NCBI GenBank assembly: GCA_030562195.1
Contig: JAUJPP010000005.1
Location: forward strand, 24,539,106-24,603,105
DNA length: 64,000 nt
Direction: 5' to 3'
From: Nipponacmea schrenckii
Taxonomy: Eukaryota > Mollusca > Gastropoda > Lottiidae
A program made the translations under genes and the position numbers. The notes beneath the pieces were generated by a model. It ran no database searches, was not told where the DNA came from, and worked only from the letters and a program-made list of their open reading frames with translations. Positions 1 to 13,460 of the stretch are shown in pieces (within the stretch, counting starts at the first letter, position 1; each line of letters starts with the position of its first letter).

Positions 1-3000
1 TTGCCTAAAGTAATAGTCTGATGGGCTAGGACAAGTTAATTTGTAAGGAGTTTCTATTTGTAAGATTCCTGGCAGCAAGTCACTTTATGTCGGTGAAGTA
101 GGATCTCTATTCAGTGTTTTCCAAGCTTGTCAGTTGGAGAGATGATAAAATTATTGCCCCAAGTACATACATGTAGTTCTACTATTCACTGGTATTTTCT
201 AGAACGTCAGTAAGGTACTATTCTTACTAGACTAGTAGATACTGATAAGACAATTGGTCTACTTCTTGTAGGCTAGTAAGGTTCACACTATTGGATTTGA
301 CATTATTCCGTCAATGGTGATATTACTTTAGAATGTCTTCTTCAGAAAGAGGAAGTTGAAAAACCTTAAAATTGCTATTGGGTGTTGAGGTGGCTATTGC
401 CAATTTTTGGCATAAACAGATTTGATAAAAGTTTTGGCCTCAAATTATTTTATACCTTTATTTGTATTTCGATGCTGGCAATTAAAATCATCTTAGTGAA
501 CTGTGTTGGTAGTATCAGTCTCAGTTCAATGAGATGCTGAAGGAAGTAAAATTGATTCATGTTCACTGGTTAATTTGGCATCAATATGATTGACCTGAGT
601 ATTAGAGACCTATCAATGTGAATACTATAAAATTACTGTACAAAACTGTTATTGGACTTCAATTTGACCTTCAATAGTGGACATCACCACAGTGGTCTTA
701 TGTCAATCTCGGATAATGTATTTGAAGGTAATGACCCTATTAAAGGAAATACCAAGTCTAAGTTTGTGTGTGTATTTCTTTTAGTTTGTGTAAAAAAAGA
801 TTAACCTTAACAACTCATCATTCTAGAAAAGCCAAATGAAAGACTATTCATAAAATAGCTTATCAAAATGGCAAAGGGCAATCAGAGCTTAACCATGGCT
901 TAACAGTACTACTAGTATCTTTGAATAGAATTCCTTGTTCCTTTTTCAGTCATGTTTTCTCAATATAAACGATTCTCTTGTTAGGATAGAGAATTCCCAG
1001 TTCACTAAACACATTTTTTCCCAAACCTAAAATACAGGACATTCCAGCATATTTCTACAAAATTAAAAAGTAACATAATATTGTCCACCCAACATAATAA
1101 GTATGATTTTCTGATATTAATCACATTGTTTTGACCTATAACCTTTGAATTCGGTCTGATATCTGTTGAATGAAGCTAATAACTGCTGACAATGGAATGA
1201 TATTGTATACTCTAATAATATCTTTTCAAGCAATGGTGTTTGTGATGTCAACAATTAATTAGATGTAGGAAAACATTGTACCATATAGCTAGCTTATCTG
1301 ATTGATTCTTAAATCTTTAGGTTGTATTTCCTGATAACAAATAATAACAATATCTATGCTTACTGATTCTTTAGAAAATCAATAGAGAAATATTATTAGC
1401 AATAGAGAAGAAATTGTTTTACACTAGATAGAAATCATATGCTTTAATCAAGGCAGATAAATAAGTTCTGCTATTAACATTGCTACAAAGAAACTAATCA
1501 AAATAGAAGAACTCTTCAGAAGTATATTAAATGAGGTTCAAAACAGCTTTATTGGGCAATTTATATTATATACAGCTACTATTTGCACTATTCCTATTTC
1601 TTGTGCAGTTTCAAAAGTTAAAAGACATTTTGATTGAATTTTATCTAATATGTCCTACAAAACAGGTCCTTTTCATCTGTTCCAGCCAAATGTTTTTCTC
1701 TATTTCTTAATAAAATACAATCATGATAATGAAATTTATATTAAAATAGATGTGATTAAAGAAAAAAACTAATTCTTCAGCGAATTTGTTCGTCCTCTTT
1801 GCTTGTCTTGATTTCCTAAAAACAATAACGTTATGTTTTTCAAAAAAATTAATTTAGTTTTTTCTAACCAATTTTCCTCCTGACATCAATTTTTTTTAAA
1901 GATGATTTATTTATTTTTTATGGCCAAAAGGAAGGCAAACAATTGAACAAATGACAGCTGTGTAGGAAACTAGAAGAGATTATTTCTGACAAGATACTAT
2001 TAACTCATTTATCAAACATTTATGAGTAAATTTTTAGATTATTTTCAAATTATACCTAATCAAATCTTTAAAATATCATCGATCTATTGTGAAAACCTGT
2101 GCTGTACACACTGAACATCATCTTCACAATGTCAACTATAGTAAACTTCTGCTTTGCCTCGACCGCAATAGCCAATATTCTTGCATCATGGAATACATTG
2201 ATTTGATAAGATTGTATGTCTGCAAAAACAGCCAACTAGACAGAAAGACTGTAAACATGATACACAATATTCAAGCTTGTTAACTCAATTGTTATCAATT
2301 TGCTCATTTGCAGTTTTGGTTAGAAAAAAAATCACCATTATCAGACTGCCAGAACATGTCTTTTAATATCTAAATGATACAGTCTTCGACTCTTTATTCA
2401 TGCAACTTCAGAAACTTTAGAAACAAAACTGACATGTATGATATTTGCATATTTATAGTTGAATGATATAGAACATCAATCTAGATATTAGATTACCTGT
2501 CAAGTTATCTTTATCACACAAAAGTCAACTGACAGCAAGAATCAGAGAAACGCTTCTTCTTCCTAACCTAGATTTATTCCTGGAGTCATGAAGTTTCAGC
2601 ATGTTGTTCGATACGTCTGAAATATAAACAAGAAAGAACAACTTGAATACCTTTATTCGTGATGTAAACCACATTTGTGTGTGTCATATGTAGTGAATTT
2701 TTGGACTAAAGTTTTTTTTATTATTTCATATTGCCTGGAGTTATTTTTCATTGAAAGCTAAATACTTTATAAGGCATGCACAACAGAATTTCAAAGAACA
2801 AAATTAAAAAGGAGTAAAATAACAGAAAACACGGAAACGGAAGTGAAATATTATATCTTTATATTATTGTAAGGAGAGCTCAAGAAAAATGTTGTTTGCG
2901 ATTCAAGCAGACTTGACACATTTAAACAAATATATACACAAAACAGGAAAACATATACCTATACCTATGTATATATATTGAAGATATTGATGTATTTTAC

Positions 3001-3601
3001 TGCTTAAACAATAAGATAAATGAGGCTCAACTAGAGCGATCTCAGCTTGTGCTGGTCCTGTAACCCCACATTGTGGTGCTTTAGTATTTCCAAATCTGAA
3101 ATGTGGCGTTTAGAATGATAGACTATAATTAATAGTAAAGAGTAAAGACTATAATAATGATATAGTAGATCAATACTAACTGTTTGTTAGTCATTAGAAC
3201 AGACACCTTCCACCAAAAATTCCCACTATTTATACTATTGATCCTTTCATTAAATCAGTATACTCTGAAACTAAATAATCATCACCAATGGGTCATATTC
3301 TTTTACAGATTGAGCCTTGAAATTAACAACAAGCTAGCCCTGATATTTCACATGCCAGCCTTTGTTTTCACAATTTTACATTTTCCAACAAACTAGTCTT
3401 AACTTTCATATCTTGAATGAGATATTTACATGTTACTTACCAAACCTAGGTTATGATATGTATTGTTTTGCCAGTGATGTGAATCTTACTAACCACTGTT
3501 TAATATCACAAATAATGTTTCTGATTTAAGAAAGTCACTAAGAACTAGAGTTATATATGAACAGGTCATTATTACCGGATGAGATTAACGTGTGTTACTG
3601 G

Positions 3602-3679
3602 CAAATCAGTAGAGTTACAGAGTTCTTAAGTGATAGAAACCAAATCAGTAGAGTTACAGAGTTCTTAAGTGAAAGAAAC
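3602..3679. repeat. 39-bp direct duplication
   Basis: Two adjacent copies of a 39-bp sequence that starts AAATCAGTAGAGTTACAG and ends GAAACC. The copies differ at one base (GTGATAG versus GTGAAAG), so this is a recent tandem duplication. Confidence 0.9.
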
Positions 3680-5755
3680 CAGGCGACATTGGTAGATTTC
3701 ACATGTATGGTGCCTAATTCCATGAAATAAAGCTGAACATCAACTGTAAATGATGACTCATATGACAAACATAATCATCAAGTGTATTTCAAGAATGAGG
3801 CCCTCATCTGATATTAAGAAAATGGAATTTAATTGGGTATTGTGAACAGCTCTTTAAAATAACGCTTTTCAATAAGAAGAGAGTGGAAGTAGTAAAAAGT
3901 AGATTGAACCTGTAGAAACTGACATGATTTTATACAGAACCATGTTCAAATGTTGATTCAAATCTATAGAACACTTCTCTGAGAAGTTCTGTTTAGTATT
4001 TACTTGTCATGTGGAGCTACTTAATGATGCCAACTACTCAAAGATTCTTTATTCTGTCCAGTAAAGAGCCTAAATTTGTCAATTTGATTTGATTTGATCA
4101 ATATTATACCAGCATATTATCCAAGTTACTTAAAAAAGATCAACTGAAAAGAACTCTTTCTTAGATCAAAGATGATTTGAAGGATTGCAGTAACCTTGAG
4201 AACTTCAACAAAACAAAAACAGAAGGCATGTTCTGCCTTGATGAAAGGGTTTTCTTTCATTCTGAAATCATGCCATCAATATTGTCTTGATTAGTTATAA
4301 ACATAGTAAAACTTACATCACTACCAATTGATAATCAACATTTAGTTTGACATGCTTCAGACTGGAAACATTTTGACATGGCATGACACAGTAAATTGCA
4401 GAACACTACAAAACTACAAAATAAATGGACTCAAAAAAGTACAAGTATTGCACCCTATGTATATATATATAAAAAAAATTGAAACTTTGCTGCAGCAAAT
4501 GAACTATTCATATGAGACATTATAATTAATTAAATATTTCATTATGAAAAGAGGTATCTCATGAAGTCCCTCAAAGATAATCAAGTACATTTTTTATAAT
4601 ATAAATTTAGAATTGCCTTGATGCATTTTTTTTGTGGATATCATTTTTAACTGCTGCTTCTACTTTAAACCTGTGAACAATTTGGTTTGTTCTTATATCT
4701 GTTAGATTGCTTTCAGAAGTATGTGATTTTGGATGTCATAAGGTTCTTTAAGGTGCATTTCTTGTAACTTTTACTGACATGAAAGAATCAATATGGTGGC
4801 ATGCATGAGAATGAACAAAAACTACAAGATATCTCAATCATCCCTTCTTTTATCTCATCTGCTATCCTCATGGTAACCATTACAGTGTTTCAATTTCATG
4901 AGAAGATGGTTTTAACTATGTATACTTCTAAGTACATGTGTTATATCTCAATTGAGCTATAAATTATGCACAGCTGCACTAAACAATACAATTTGACTGT
5001 TTTAGCTATATTTATGTTAACGAAATCTATTGTATTGTATGAAAATGATAAAACCAGTGGATAAAGTGTTTACATTCTTTAATCTAAAACAAATCAGGCA
5101 TTTATTATGATTATACAAAGATTACTATTGTTAGAAAATGGCTTGATATCATGGTTTTTACTAGCCATATCTTTAACTGAAAATAGTCAAATTTTAGTGA
5201 ATAGAAGCTGAGTATTTTGATGTAGTTTCTCCCAGGATTTAGGTGAATCTTGAATTTTAATGTATCACTTAAAGGTATCTGCTTTAATACAACACTTCAA
5301 AAAACATTTTCTTTTCACCTTCAGAATTGAAGAACTCATTAATATTAGTAATCAACCTTTTTTATTACCTAAAGTACACTAACTGAACCCATGTTAAATT
5401 CACTAACCATAGCTATGTTAAATTACTAACTGAAGCTATGGTAAATTCACTAATATATGTTGCATTCATGAACTGAGATAAGGTAAATGTCATATATACA
5501 TATTTAATCTACATAAGTTCAAAATTGGAAGCTAAGTGAAGTTCGTTAAGTTAGCTTATTTGAGGCAGGGTGGTTTTATTTAATTGATGTGTTATGTTAA
5601 TTCACTACTATACTTCAAGTAAGCACATAATTACCATAAACTGGTCATACTACTAATCTTACTCACCTGAACTCACTGGACAATTTCCTTTTTTGTCATT
5701 GGCAAGTTTAGTGAGTTTTCATTGAGCTTCATCACCTATCCAAGAAACTTGACTT

Positions 5756-5880
5756 AGTCTTCAAAGTAAATGGGTAGTAGTCTTCAAAGTAAATGGGTAG
5801 TAGTCTTCAAAGTAAATGGGTAGTAGTCTTCAAAGTAAATAGGTAGTAATCTTCAAAGTAAATGTGTAGTAGTCTTCAAA
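5756..5880. repeat. 23-bp minisatellite, about 5 copies
   Basis: The unit AGTCTTCAAAGTAAATGGG plus TAGT is repeated about five and a half times. The first copies are identical; the later ones carry single substitutions (AATAGG, AATGTG). No coding content is seen. Confidence 0.93.
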
Positions 5881-8009
5881 CTATTTGAAACATTATATTC
5901 TCATGTGCCAGTATTTTCTTTACTCTGTTTCATCATAGTTGTTATCTTTCAGTTACTTTATAGGTATGTTTTAGGTACCGTATTTTATTGGATAATTGTT
6001 TTTCTGGGTAACTAGTCCTTTATTTTATAACTATGTTATTTTTAATGTTCAGCAATGGTAGCCATTTTGAATCTCTATGCCAATTTCTGTGAATTTTAAG
6101 TATATTACCTTTCATCAAGTATTATTTTTCTATTGATTTATCCAATTATTTTTCTTTTTGAGGCATGCAAGATAATTGTTCATCAAAAAGGACAAAGTGT
6201 CAAAGTTTACTATAATAAAGAATTTGAAATAGTTGTGACAATCTTCTGATCTGTATGGCTACTCTATTGGTGGCTTTGAATATTAGCTGAAACGATTTTT
6301 ATTTCTAAACATAGAAAAGTTTTTCCTCAATTGTGGTGATAAAATAAAATTAAGAAACAGACAACAGCTGGAACCTAATTTTCGATGAACCTAGAATAAA
6401 GTCAGACAGCAGCAGCCTACTAAACACTGGACTTAATTATAGACAATTTAATCATTAAGGCTAATAGTTTGTCTTAGTTTTTATGCAATTATCAATAATG
6501 AATAATATTGTGACATTTTGTCTGATGTTTATATATAGAAAATAAGAACTACAGAGCTTTTCCAAACTGAAAAATGACTAAGAGCCAAAAAGGTTGAGAA
6601 CCTCTGTTTAAGACACATGCAAATCAATAGATACATTCTTTAAATTTTGCTTACTTAACTGCAAATTGTGTCAAGTCTAAAATATTTCAAAGGATTGCAA
6701 ATCAATATAAATAATAAATACTTGTATTTGTGTTCTTTGAAAAGAAAATAGCTTGAGGTATTGGAAAAATATACTTATACGCAACCTAAATTTGACTGAA
6801 TTATAAAATTTTACCAACTTCTATTTTCATGATGTTTTTGATAAGTTTTTAAAATACAGATATTAATATGTTGATAGTATGTTTCTATTAAAGGTATATA
6901 AGTACTAATACTATTAGTATTACTAGTATTATTACTATCTTCCCAACGCTGCACAAAGATCTGAAGTAAGAAATGGCACACTGTTGAATTAAGACAACAA
7001 TGTGATTTCTTTCAACACATTGCTGAAAGAATATATACAGAATAGACCTTTATAATATTACCTGTTTTTATAAATGCAAAAAAGTTAAAGTAATAAGATA
7101 TGTGCAATTCTGCCATGGGTGTCTTTTAACTTGATAGTTTACAGAACAATATCTATTAGAATTCTTTATCAAGCATGCTAACTGTCTTCAGTTGTATGTC
7201 TCATGCATGAATATGAATTTTATATCCATACCTTGTTTGCACTCCAGTTTATTGTCCCATTAAATGAATTAAATTTTCCTTCAAATAAATAAATAGATAA
7301 AACATCAAAATGCTCCCTTCAGAGATGTAACTTAGTTTTCAGTTAACTGTTCATATACTTTACTTAGTGACAGTTATTTAATTTTTTTTCTAAGTAAGGT
7401 GTTTGCCGGTAAAATATGAGTGAGCACAATATGTTCATCAATGATGGCCTTAAAAAATAAGTCAGCTGATTGGTGAAAGAAATTTGACTCTGTGCCAATT
7501 TAATTGATCATTTAATATAGAATTATTGACAAATATTAGATAATATTATTGATATAAGACTATTTTCAATATGAAGTCAGCCTATTATTGCCCATGTAGT
7601 AAATAAGATTAGTATATTATCATTATTATGTATATTATTGTAAGTCAGGTGTAAAATTGTTGAGAGGAACATCTATTTGAATGTCTGGTATATTCAATGG
7701 GTCAAAAATCAGAAGTTTCTATTTAGTTATTTTGTAATATTTGAACCCAAAATTCAGATGGATCCTATGATATTCTTTATTAGAAAATTAAATGGAGAAA
7801 TTCACTCTGTATTATCAACTCTATTGGAATTTGATATCAAGTTACTGGTAAGAACTATTTTCATTGAGAATCAATTGAACATGATTTTATGTCATTTTTA
7901 GAGTAAAGTATCTTTCAAAAAGGATGAACTGAAGGCCATTTTTCAGAAGATATAAAATGACATAATGTAACAAATACAATGAAAGTATTAGAGCCACTTG
8001 TGGCACAGA

Positions 8010-9435
8010 GTGGGACTTTGCTAACGTCGCAAATTGCAAAAAACAGACAGAAACATCTGATTTTCTGGGATAAACTGGACAAAGCAATAAGGTATCTGTG
8101 TGCAAGGTAATTTTTAAAAAAAAATTATTTCCTACAAACGAAATACGCTGACCTATATATATGGAAAACTGAAAATTTACCCGGATGTGCCACGCCCATC
8201 TAATTCTTTTCAGCGTGAATCTAATCACATTCAAAATGTATATTCAAAGTACAAATTTGAAGTTTGTACATCCAATAGATCACAAGATATACACACATAC
8301 ATTTAAAAAAAACGTAAATACGGCAAAATGTACTTTTATTTTCAAAAATCAAAAATTTCAATTTTCATTTTAAAAACTTTTTTTTATAGATCGTTGGAAA
8401 GAGGACAAAAAGCACCTTAAGAATCTAAAAAAATTAACACTCTAAATTAATTAGGTCACGCTCTAGAGCAGTCCAAAGTTGCGAATTTTGCTGTTTTCGG
8501 GCAGCTATAAAACCGGAAGTTGACGTCGGAGGACAAAGGTCAAAGTATCAACTGATAGCCAAGGTCAATGACCTTTGACCTACCAAAGGTCAAAGTCACC
8601 AAAGGTCAAGGTCACGAGAAATAAGCCTCCAAACTTTGAAAAAATTCAACCGGATGTTGCAAAAATGCAAAAGCAAAATTCAAAAATCGGCTCCCACAGT
8701 TTTTTTCGTAATCGACTGAAGCTACAAGAAATGTAAACATCACGGAAATTAGACATAACCCTGAGGCCCCATTTTGAGTTTTACAAAAAAGTAACATTTC
8801 AAGATGGCGGCCAAAGTTTCACTTCCGGTTCGGATTTTTTCTTCTTCGTTTTTTTGTCTTCTAATTTAATTAAGATTGACATAAATTTTGTTGCGCTACA
8901 TCAATTACAGCACAAGTAGGTCAACCGGAAGTTTAAACCCTTTTTACGTTGAAACCGAAAATTAAGCAAAAATTTTGACTCTGCCAATGTTTTTAAATTC
9001 ATGACACTTGAAGGCACCCAAATTTTCAGATCAATCGGTCTTAAAATAGCAAAGTTGCAAAAAAGTGCAAAATACGGCAAAAAAATGTGTGCTAGAATTT
9101 TCGAATTTCAATTTTTTCAACTGCTATCTTGTTGGAAACTAGTTCAAGATTTTAAAAATGCAAACCCGAAGAAAATCGATCAAAAATTGCGACATCTAGA
9201 GCCATTTTCCTACTTTTTTGGTTAGTTGCAACGCAGCACTTCTGGTTTTGCAAAAAAGTTCCATTTTATATTTATGCAACACGTTGCCACTACAGAAGGT
9301 CTAGAGAAGTTGTGAAAAAATTGCAACTATTGTAGCCTAGGCACAGTGAGGTGTGTAAATTTCGAAAAAAAAAAAAAAAAAAAAGAATTTGACAAACCGA
9401 AAACAAACTGGGACTTTGCGGTAGCAAAGTCCCAC
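8010..9435. mobile_element. Unclassified 1.4-kb inverted-repeat element
   Basis: The segment is bounded by a perfect 13-bp terminal inverted repeat, GTGGGACTTTGCT at 8010-8022 and AGCAAAGTCCCAC at 9423-9435. The right end is also a perfect hairpin: GGGACTTTGC at 9410-9419, loop GGTA, GCAAAGTCCC at 9424-9433. The interior is richer in G+C than its surroundings, with three CCGGAAGT motifs (8513-8520, 8821-8828 reversed, 8925-8932), a cluster of AGGTCA half-sites at 8534-8615 and an A run of about 19 near 9366. No transposase is visible; open frames inside are under 120 codons and resemble no family I know. No clear target-site duplication was found. It is probably a non-autonomous DNA transposon or fold-back element; the class is unknown. 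Confidence 0.6.
8534..8615. promoter_or_regulatory. Cluster of AGGTCA nuclear-receptor-like half-sites
   Basis: Several AGGTCA hexamers lie within about 80 bases. They include a perfect inverted repeat with one-base spacing (AAGGTCAATGACCTT, 8561-8575), and near 8601-8614 two adjacent direct copies that also form TCAAGGTCA. Known nuclear receptors bind such inverted repeats with one-base spacing, and monomeric receptors of the FTZ-F1/ERR type bind TCAAGGTCA. The cluster sits inside a repeat element, so function is only inferred from motif form. Confidence 0.35.
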
Positions 9436-10222
9436 AATAATTATATAAATACTGTGGAAGAGGGATTTTTTTTACGAATCTTATAAGACATTATCAGAAG
9501 ATTAGTTTGATCTGAATAAATTGTGATGTGTTTTTTATGGAACTGGTTTGTCTGAATTTGTAAAGTGTTAAACAGGAATGAAAATGTAAAAAAGAAAATT
9601 CTTTATCTGTTAAAAGTAAGTGTGATTAAAAAGAGTAACATTGAAATATTGCTGTTCACTTTTGATTGAAATCTGGTACAGTTAAAAAACCAATATAGAA
9701 ATCTTCAGGAAAAATAACCCATGTGTACATCAAGAAACTTGTGATCACCTATAAGCGAAACATAAACTAGAGTAACCATTTAGTTCATAGCAGACTTTCC
9801 CACCTCCCCCTCCCCTTCTTCATGTGAATTAGTCTTATAAAATTTATATTTATGACTTTTATGCTAAAGTTAAAGTAAGAGAAGTGTTCATGACCTAGGC
9901 CTGTTCTGTTTATTGGAATCTTATTCTCATATAAATTGAACAATCAGAAAAATTTCTGCATTAAAAAGCTCCAAGTAATTGAGAGTTATTATTTTATGTA
10001 CAATCACAATAAATTGATACATATAATTATATATATTAATGATAGTATGTTATGATAATATTACATTAGGATAGACCAATAAAAACAATATACCTTAATG
10101 AAATGTGATATCACATGAAACCCCTGTGTAATAAAACCATTAAAAACAGACATTAACAAACTCATACTGTGACAAATGATGAATTCAGACTTTTGGTAAC
10201 ATTTAAAGCAGAAGGGATAATC
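9436..10222. other. AT-rich noncoding DNA
   Basis: No gene, RNA or clear repeat was recognised. It contains only AT-rich sequence and a short pyrimidine run near 9800. Confidence 0.4.
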
Positions 10223-10282
10223 AAAAGGTTTAATATGTCAGTAAAGGTTTAATATGTCAGTAAAGGTTTAATATGTCAGTAA
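10223..10282. repeat. 19-bp tandem triplication
   Basis: Three perfect consecutive copies of AAAGGTTTAATATGTCAGT. Confidence 0.92.
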
Positions 10283-10689
10283 GGCAATCTACATAGACCA
10301 GACTATCTTGTTAATAACATATTTCTTTGACAACTTTGTCACTTTAAAATACCAGTTGGAATATTATCCTGAGAATTTAATCAATTCCATCATTCAAGAT
10401 GCTCCAATAATTCTATAGCACTGTGTTTCTTTACTCACTCAACCTTCTAAATCAAATTACCAGCAGAAAACAGACTTGGTCCACACTACAATGTCAAATT
10501 ACTGTAGAAAAATATTGACTTGAAAAACAAGCAGTCTAGCTGAAAACTATCTGAGCAATCTTGAATATGGTATATCTAGTTTAAACATTGACAATGTTTC
10601 TAAAGGAGTTAAGATCATGATATATTATAAAAATATTCTAGAAAAGAAATTTCATGTGTCTCCTGCAATCTTTTGAGAAAGAGTATTAT

Positions 10690-10880
10690 GCTGTGATATG
10701 AGAGAGTACCCCCATTGCTTTGTAAGTAAGACTCTTGTTCTCTAACCTGAAGGTCTAAGAGTTCAATTCTTCCATTTCAACCCAGTGTGGACAATAAACT
10801 GAAACCCCATGTGCTACGGGCTGTATACACATTTCAGATCCTCGGCAACTTTCCCTTATTGCCGCTGCACATTAAATCCA
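10690..10880 (+). mobile_element. SINE copy, tRNA-derived, degenerate
   Basis: A tRNA-like head contains a B-box-like GAGTTCAATTCTT near 10759. It is followed by a body with CAATAAACTGAAACCCC, ATGTGCTACGGGCTGT and AGATCCTCGGCAAC. The same body motifs recur near 40960-41100 and 52630-52900 on the plus strand and near 21180-21430 on the minus strand. Four dispersed copies with a pol III-type head indicate a SINE family. The head is degenerate, so this copy is probably inactive. Confidence 0.65.
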
Positions 10881-11447
10881 AAATTAATCATCGCATTTAA
10901 TTTTTGGTCATACAAGAATGACATTACCTAAATTTGATGATTGAATAACTTAGTACTTTTTCAATTCATTGATTCCATAATGGATAACACCCCTACCTAA
11001 GATTTATAGGGCGTGGTTAAAGACTTAGTATATAACATTATTGAACTCATTTAATAAATACTGATATTAAAAACTATAACTATATTGATATATTGAGATA
11101 CAATGATGTCTATTTCATGAAAGATAAAGATTAATAAAAGTAGATGTAGAAGAGTTCAAATCAATGGAAAATCATTGAAAATCTTGTTTATGATGCTAAA
11201 AGTCAATATTTCAATGAGATTTTCAGCTTGTTGAAATGTTTTTACATATACGTTTATTCTATTGTAAAGTTTATATAATAAAATAATAGACTAAAACTGA
11301 TTTTTTTACTTGTTATATTAGATTTTTTAGATCTCCTTTCATCTCTTATATCTAATAAATATCACACTGTTTAATCGCATGGATTGATGTCTTTTATCAC
11401 ATTATATTAATCTATAGTAGGCCTAAAGTTTGAATGAAATGCTGTTG
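10881..11447. other. AT-rich noncoding DNA
   Basis: Nothing recognised beyond simple AT-rich sequence. Confidence 0.4.
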
Positions 11448-11694
11448 TAATGCTGGCTCACATTTGTTGTAATACTTCGTTACATCTGTAATGGTTGTTG
11501 ATACAGCTTTGTAATACTTGATCACAACTGTTGTAATACTTGGTCACAATTGTTGTAATACTTGATCACAACTGTTGTAATGCTTGATCACATCTGTAAA
11601 TTAATCTGTGATGGTTGATCACATCTGTTGTAATGTTAGATCACATCTGTTGTAATGTTAGATCACATCTGTTGTAATGTTGGATCACATCTGG
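11448..11694. repeat. 22-bp minisatellite, about 11 diverged copies
   Basis: Repeats of TTGTAATGTTAGATCACATCTG and variants (TACTTGATCACAACTG, TACTTGGTCACAATTG). The last three units are nearly identical and the first are diverged, a gradient typical of an array growing at one end. Confidence 0.88.
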
Positions 11695-12923
11695 TACCAC
11701 CTTAGTCCTTAGATCACATATATTTAAGTCTGACCCTGTATTTTTTTCTTTGCTAAGTGTTGGTCACATCTATTGAGACTTTAAGATGACAACTGCCTCT
11801 TTTATACAGGTATTGGTAATGTAAATTTTAGTTGCAATCAATTGCAAGTTAATCTAAAGTAATCTGTTGTCAATTTTGTATTTTCTATTTAAACTGATTT
11901 AAGGGACAGATTCACCATTCATCTGAACAATTATGTCACAGAAAAGGGAAGTTTTAGTTATACTAATAAGTAATATTGTCACAGTTGAAATTTGAACCAA
12001 AAAATCCATGTGTGTTGAGAATTGTCAGCATTTGAAAGTTGAAATGATGATTCATCTGTTCTTGACTCTGCCTTGATATAGATATAATATATAGAAAGGT
12101 CATATCTAGAAATCAAAAGTGAAATTTCTTTATATTCAAGACTATAATCCAGCCCCAAAAATTGCAAACCTGTTTCTTTAAGATCGGTTTTAATATCTTT
12201 TTAAATGTCTAGCTTGATTATTGACGTCTGTGTCGCATCTGAATATCTCTCAACAGAAAGTTTCAGATTGGTTTAAATCTGAAATGTCTTGTCACAGACG
12301 CTTCAATTCCACTCTTTTCTAATGTTACTATTGTCCATATCCAGGCTCTGTGTTAGATAACATAATTTCATTTAGAACTTTTCAAAGACTTCCATTCATC
12401 TCTGGCAGCCAAGTGTTAGAGGGATTGGTCAATAATGCCTACATTGCCTGACATGACAATCATGTCCAGTCACAAGATACATGGTTGATATTGTGAAGTG
12501 AAATAACATGAATTCATGTAGACTTGCCGAAGATAATAGAGTGATCAGACATTTTGAATTAATACCTTTAAGGGGGGAAATGGATTGGACATCCTGTTTT
12601 TACAACTGATCTAATTGTTGATTTATTCCTTCTAGCCTGAGGACATGTTATTAAGTGAACACAGTTCTTCTACATTTCCTTTCTTACAATTTTTTTATTG
12701 CTTTAAGGAACCATTTTTTTTATTATCAAAAGACTCAAACTTACAGATTGAGTGAGCATAATTCCAGCGTTGACAATTTGCAAATTTAAAGCGATAACTA
12801 ATTTAGAAAGAATCTTCTAATCTAAGATAAATGCAATGATTCTTCTTCATTGTTCTATGAAGTGTCCAGGATAGTTTGGAGCAGTCGCTCACGAAACTAC
12901 AGACCCAAGTTTGATGGCACTGG
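11695..12923. other. AT-rich noncoding DNA
   Basis: No gene recognised on either strand. Confidence 0.4.
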
Positions 12924-13065
12924 GACCTGTTTCACAAAATTTTAACAAATAAATTTTAAGAAATACAGTAACCTGATGGGTAATAAAAACTCAAGTTTCA
13001 TCGATTGACCAATCTGACCATTGGAACATTAAAATCATCAGTTAAGTTTTTGTGAAACAGGCTAC
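12924..13065. mobile_element. Short MITE, about 140 bp
   Basis: Imperfect terminal inverted repeats: CTGTTTCACAAAATTTTAA near 12927-12945 and TTAAGTTTTTGTGAAACAG ending at 13060. The size, inverted termini and lack of coding content fit a miniature inverted-repeat transposable element. The superfamily cannot be told from the sequence alone. Confidence 0.6.
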
Positions 13066-13149
13066 AGGTTGTTTAAATGTCCAAACTAGCAATGGCGTAG
13101 ACTTAACAGGGTACAGATCAAGCATTTTTCAAAATGTTATCATTGTATT

Positions 13150-13460
13150 AATCATCACCCATATCTATTTGTCTGACAGTTAGACCACAATTGCTCAAAA
13201 ATAATCTACAATGCACAATTCTTGATGAAATTTGATAAAAATTGTTAATTGACATGTAGGAACGAACTCAATTGGAAATCAATTAAATCAGTATTGAATC
13301 AGTAAATTGTCATTATTCATCAAAATCAACAAAAGGTTAAATATTTCATACTGGTGATAGTTGCCATTCTGTCCATTGTTCTGTATTTGTAAATTAAGTT
13401 GCTAGTGGGAATATTACCTTACCTGGCAAGCTCTCTTTTTTAATTAGAGTTGATTCACAA
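13150..13460 (+). repeat. Dispersed repeat family A, copy 1
   Basis: Ordered shared motifs with 34835-35040: GCACAATTCTTGA, then GGTTGAATATTT/GGTTAAATATTT, then GCTAGTGGG followed by a TACCTGGC-type motif. The copies are diverged but collinear, so this is an old dispersed repeat of unknown type. Confidence 0.5.

Larger units (their letters stand above)
1..8009. other. AT-rich stretch without recognisable gene
   Basis: No exon with convincing splice sites and conserved protein content was recognised on either strand. Open frames here are short (at most about 70 codons) and look like chance. The stretch is either the 5' intronic part of the plus-strand GEF gene, whose first visible exon at 14816 begins with an acceptor, or intergenic DNA. 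It holds two small tandem repeats, listed separately. Confidence 0.5.

Noticed and set aside
9001..9225. 74-codon frame inside the 1.4-kb element as a transposase remnant
   Set aside because: Lys/Phe-rich translation of AT-rich repeat DNA without any transposase motif.
8010..9435. Helitron
   Set aside because: The terminal hairpin is suggestive, but no CTRR end follows it, no TC start is seen, and the ends are inverted repeats.
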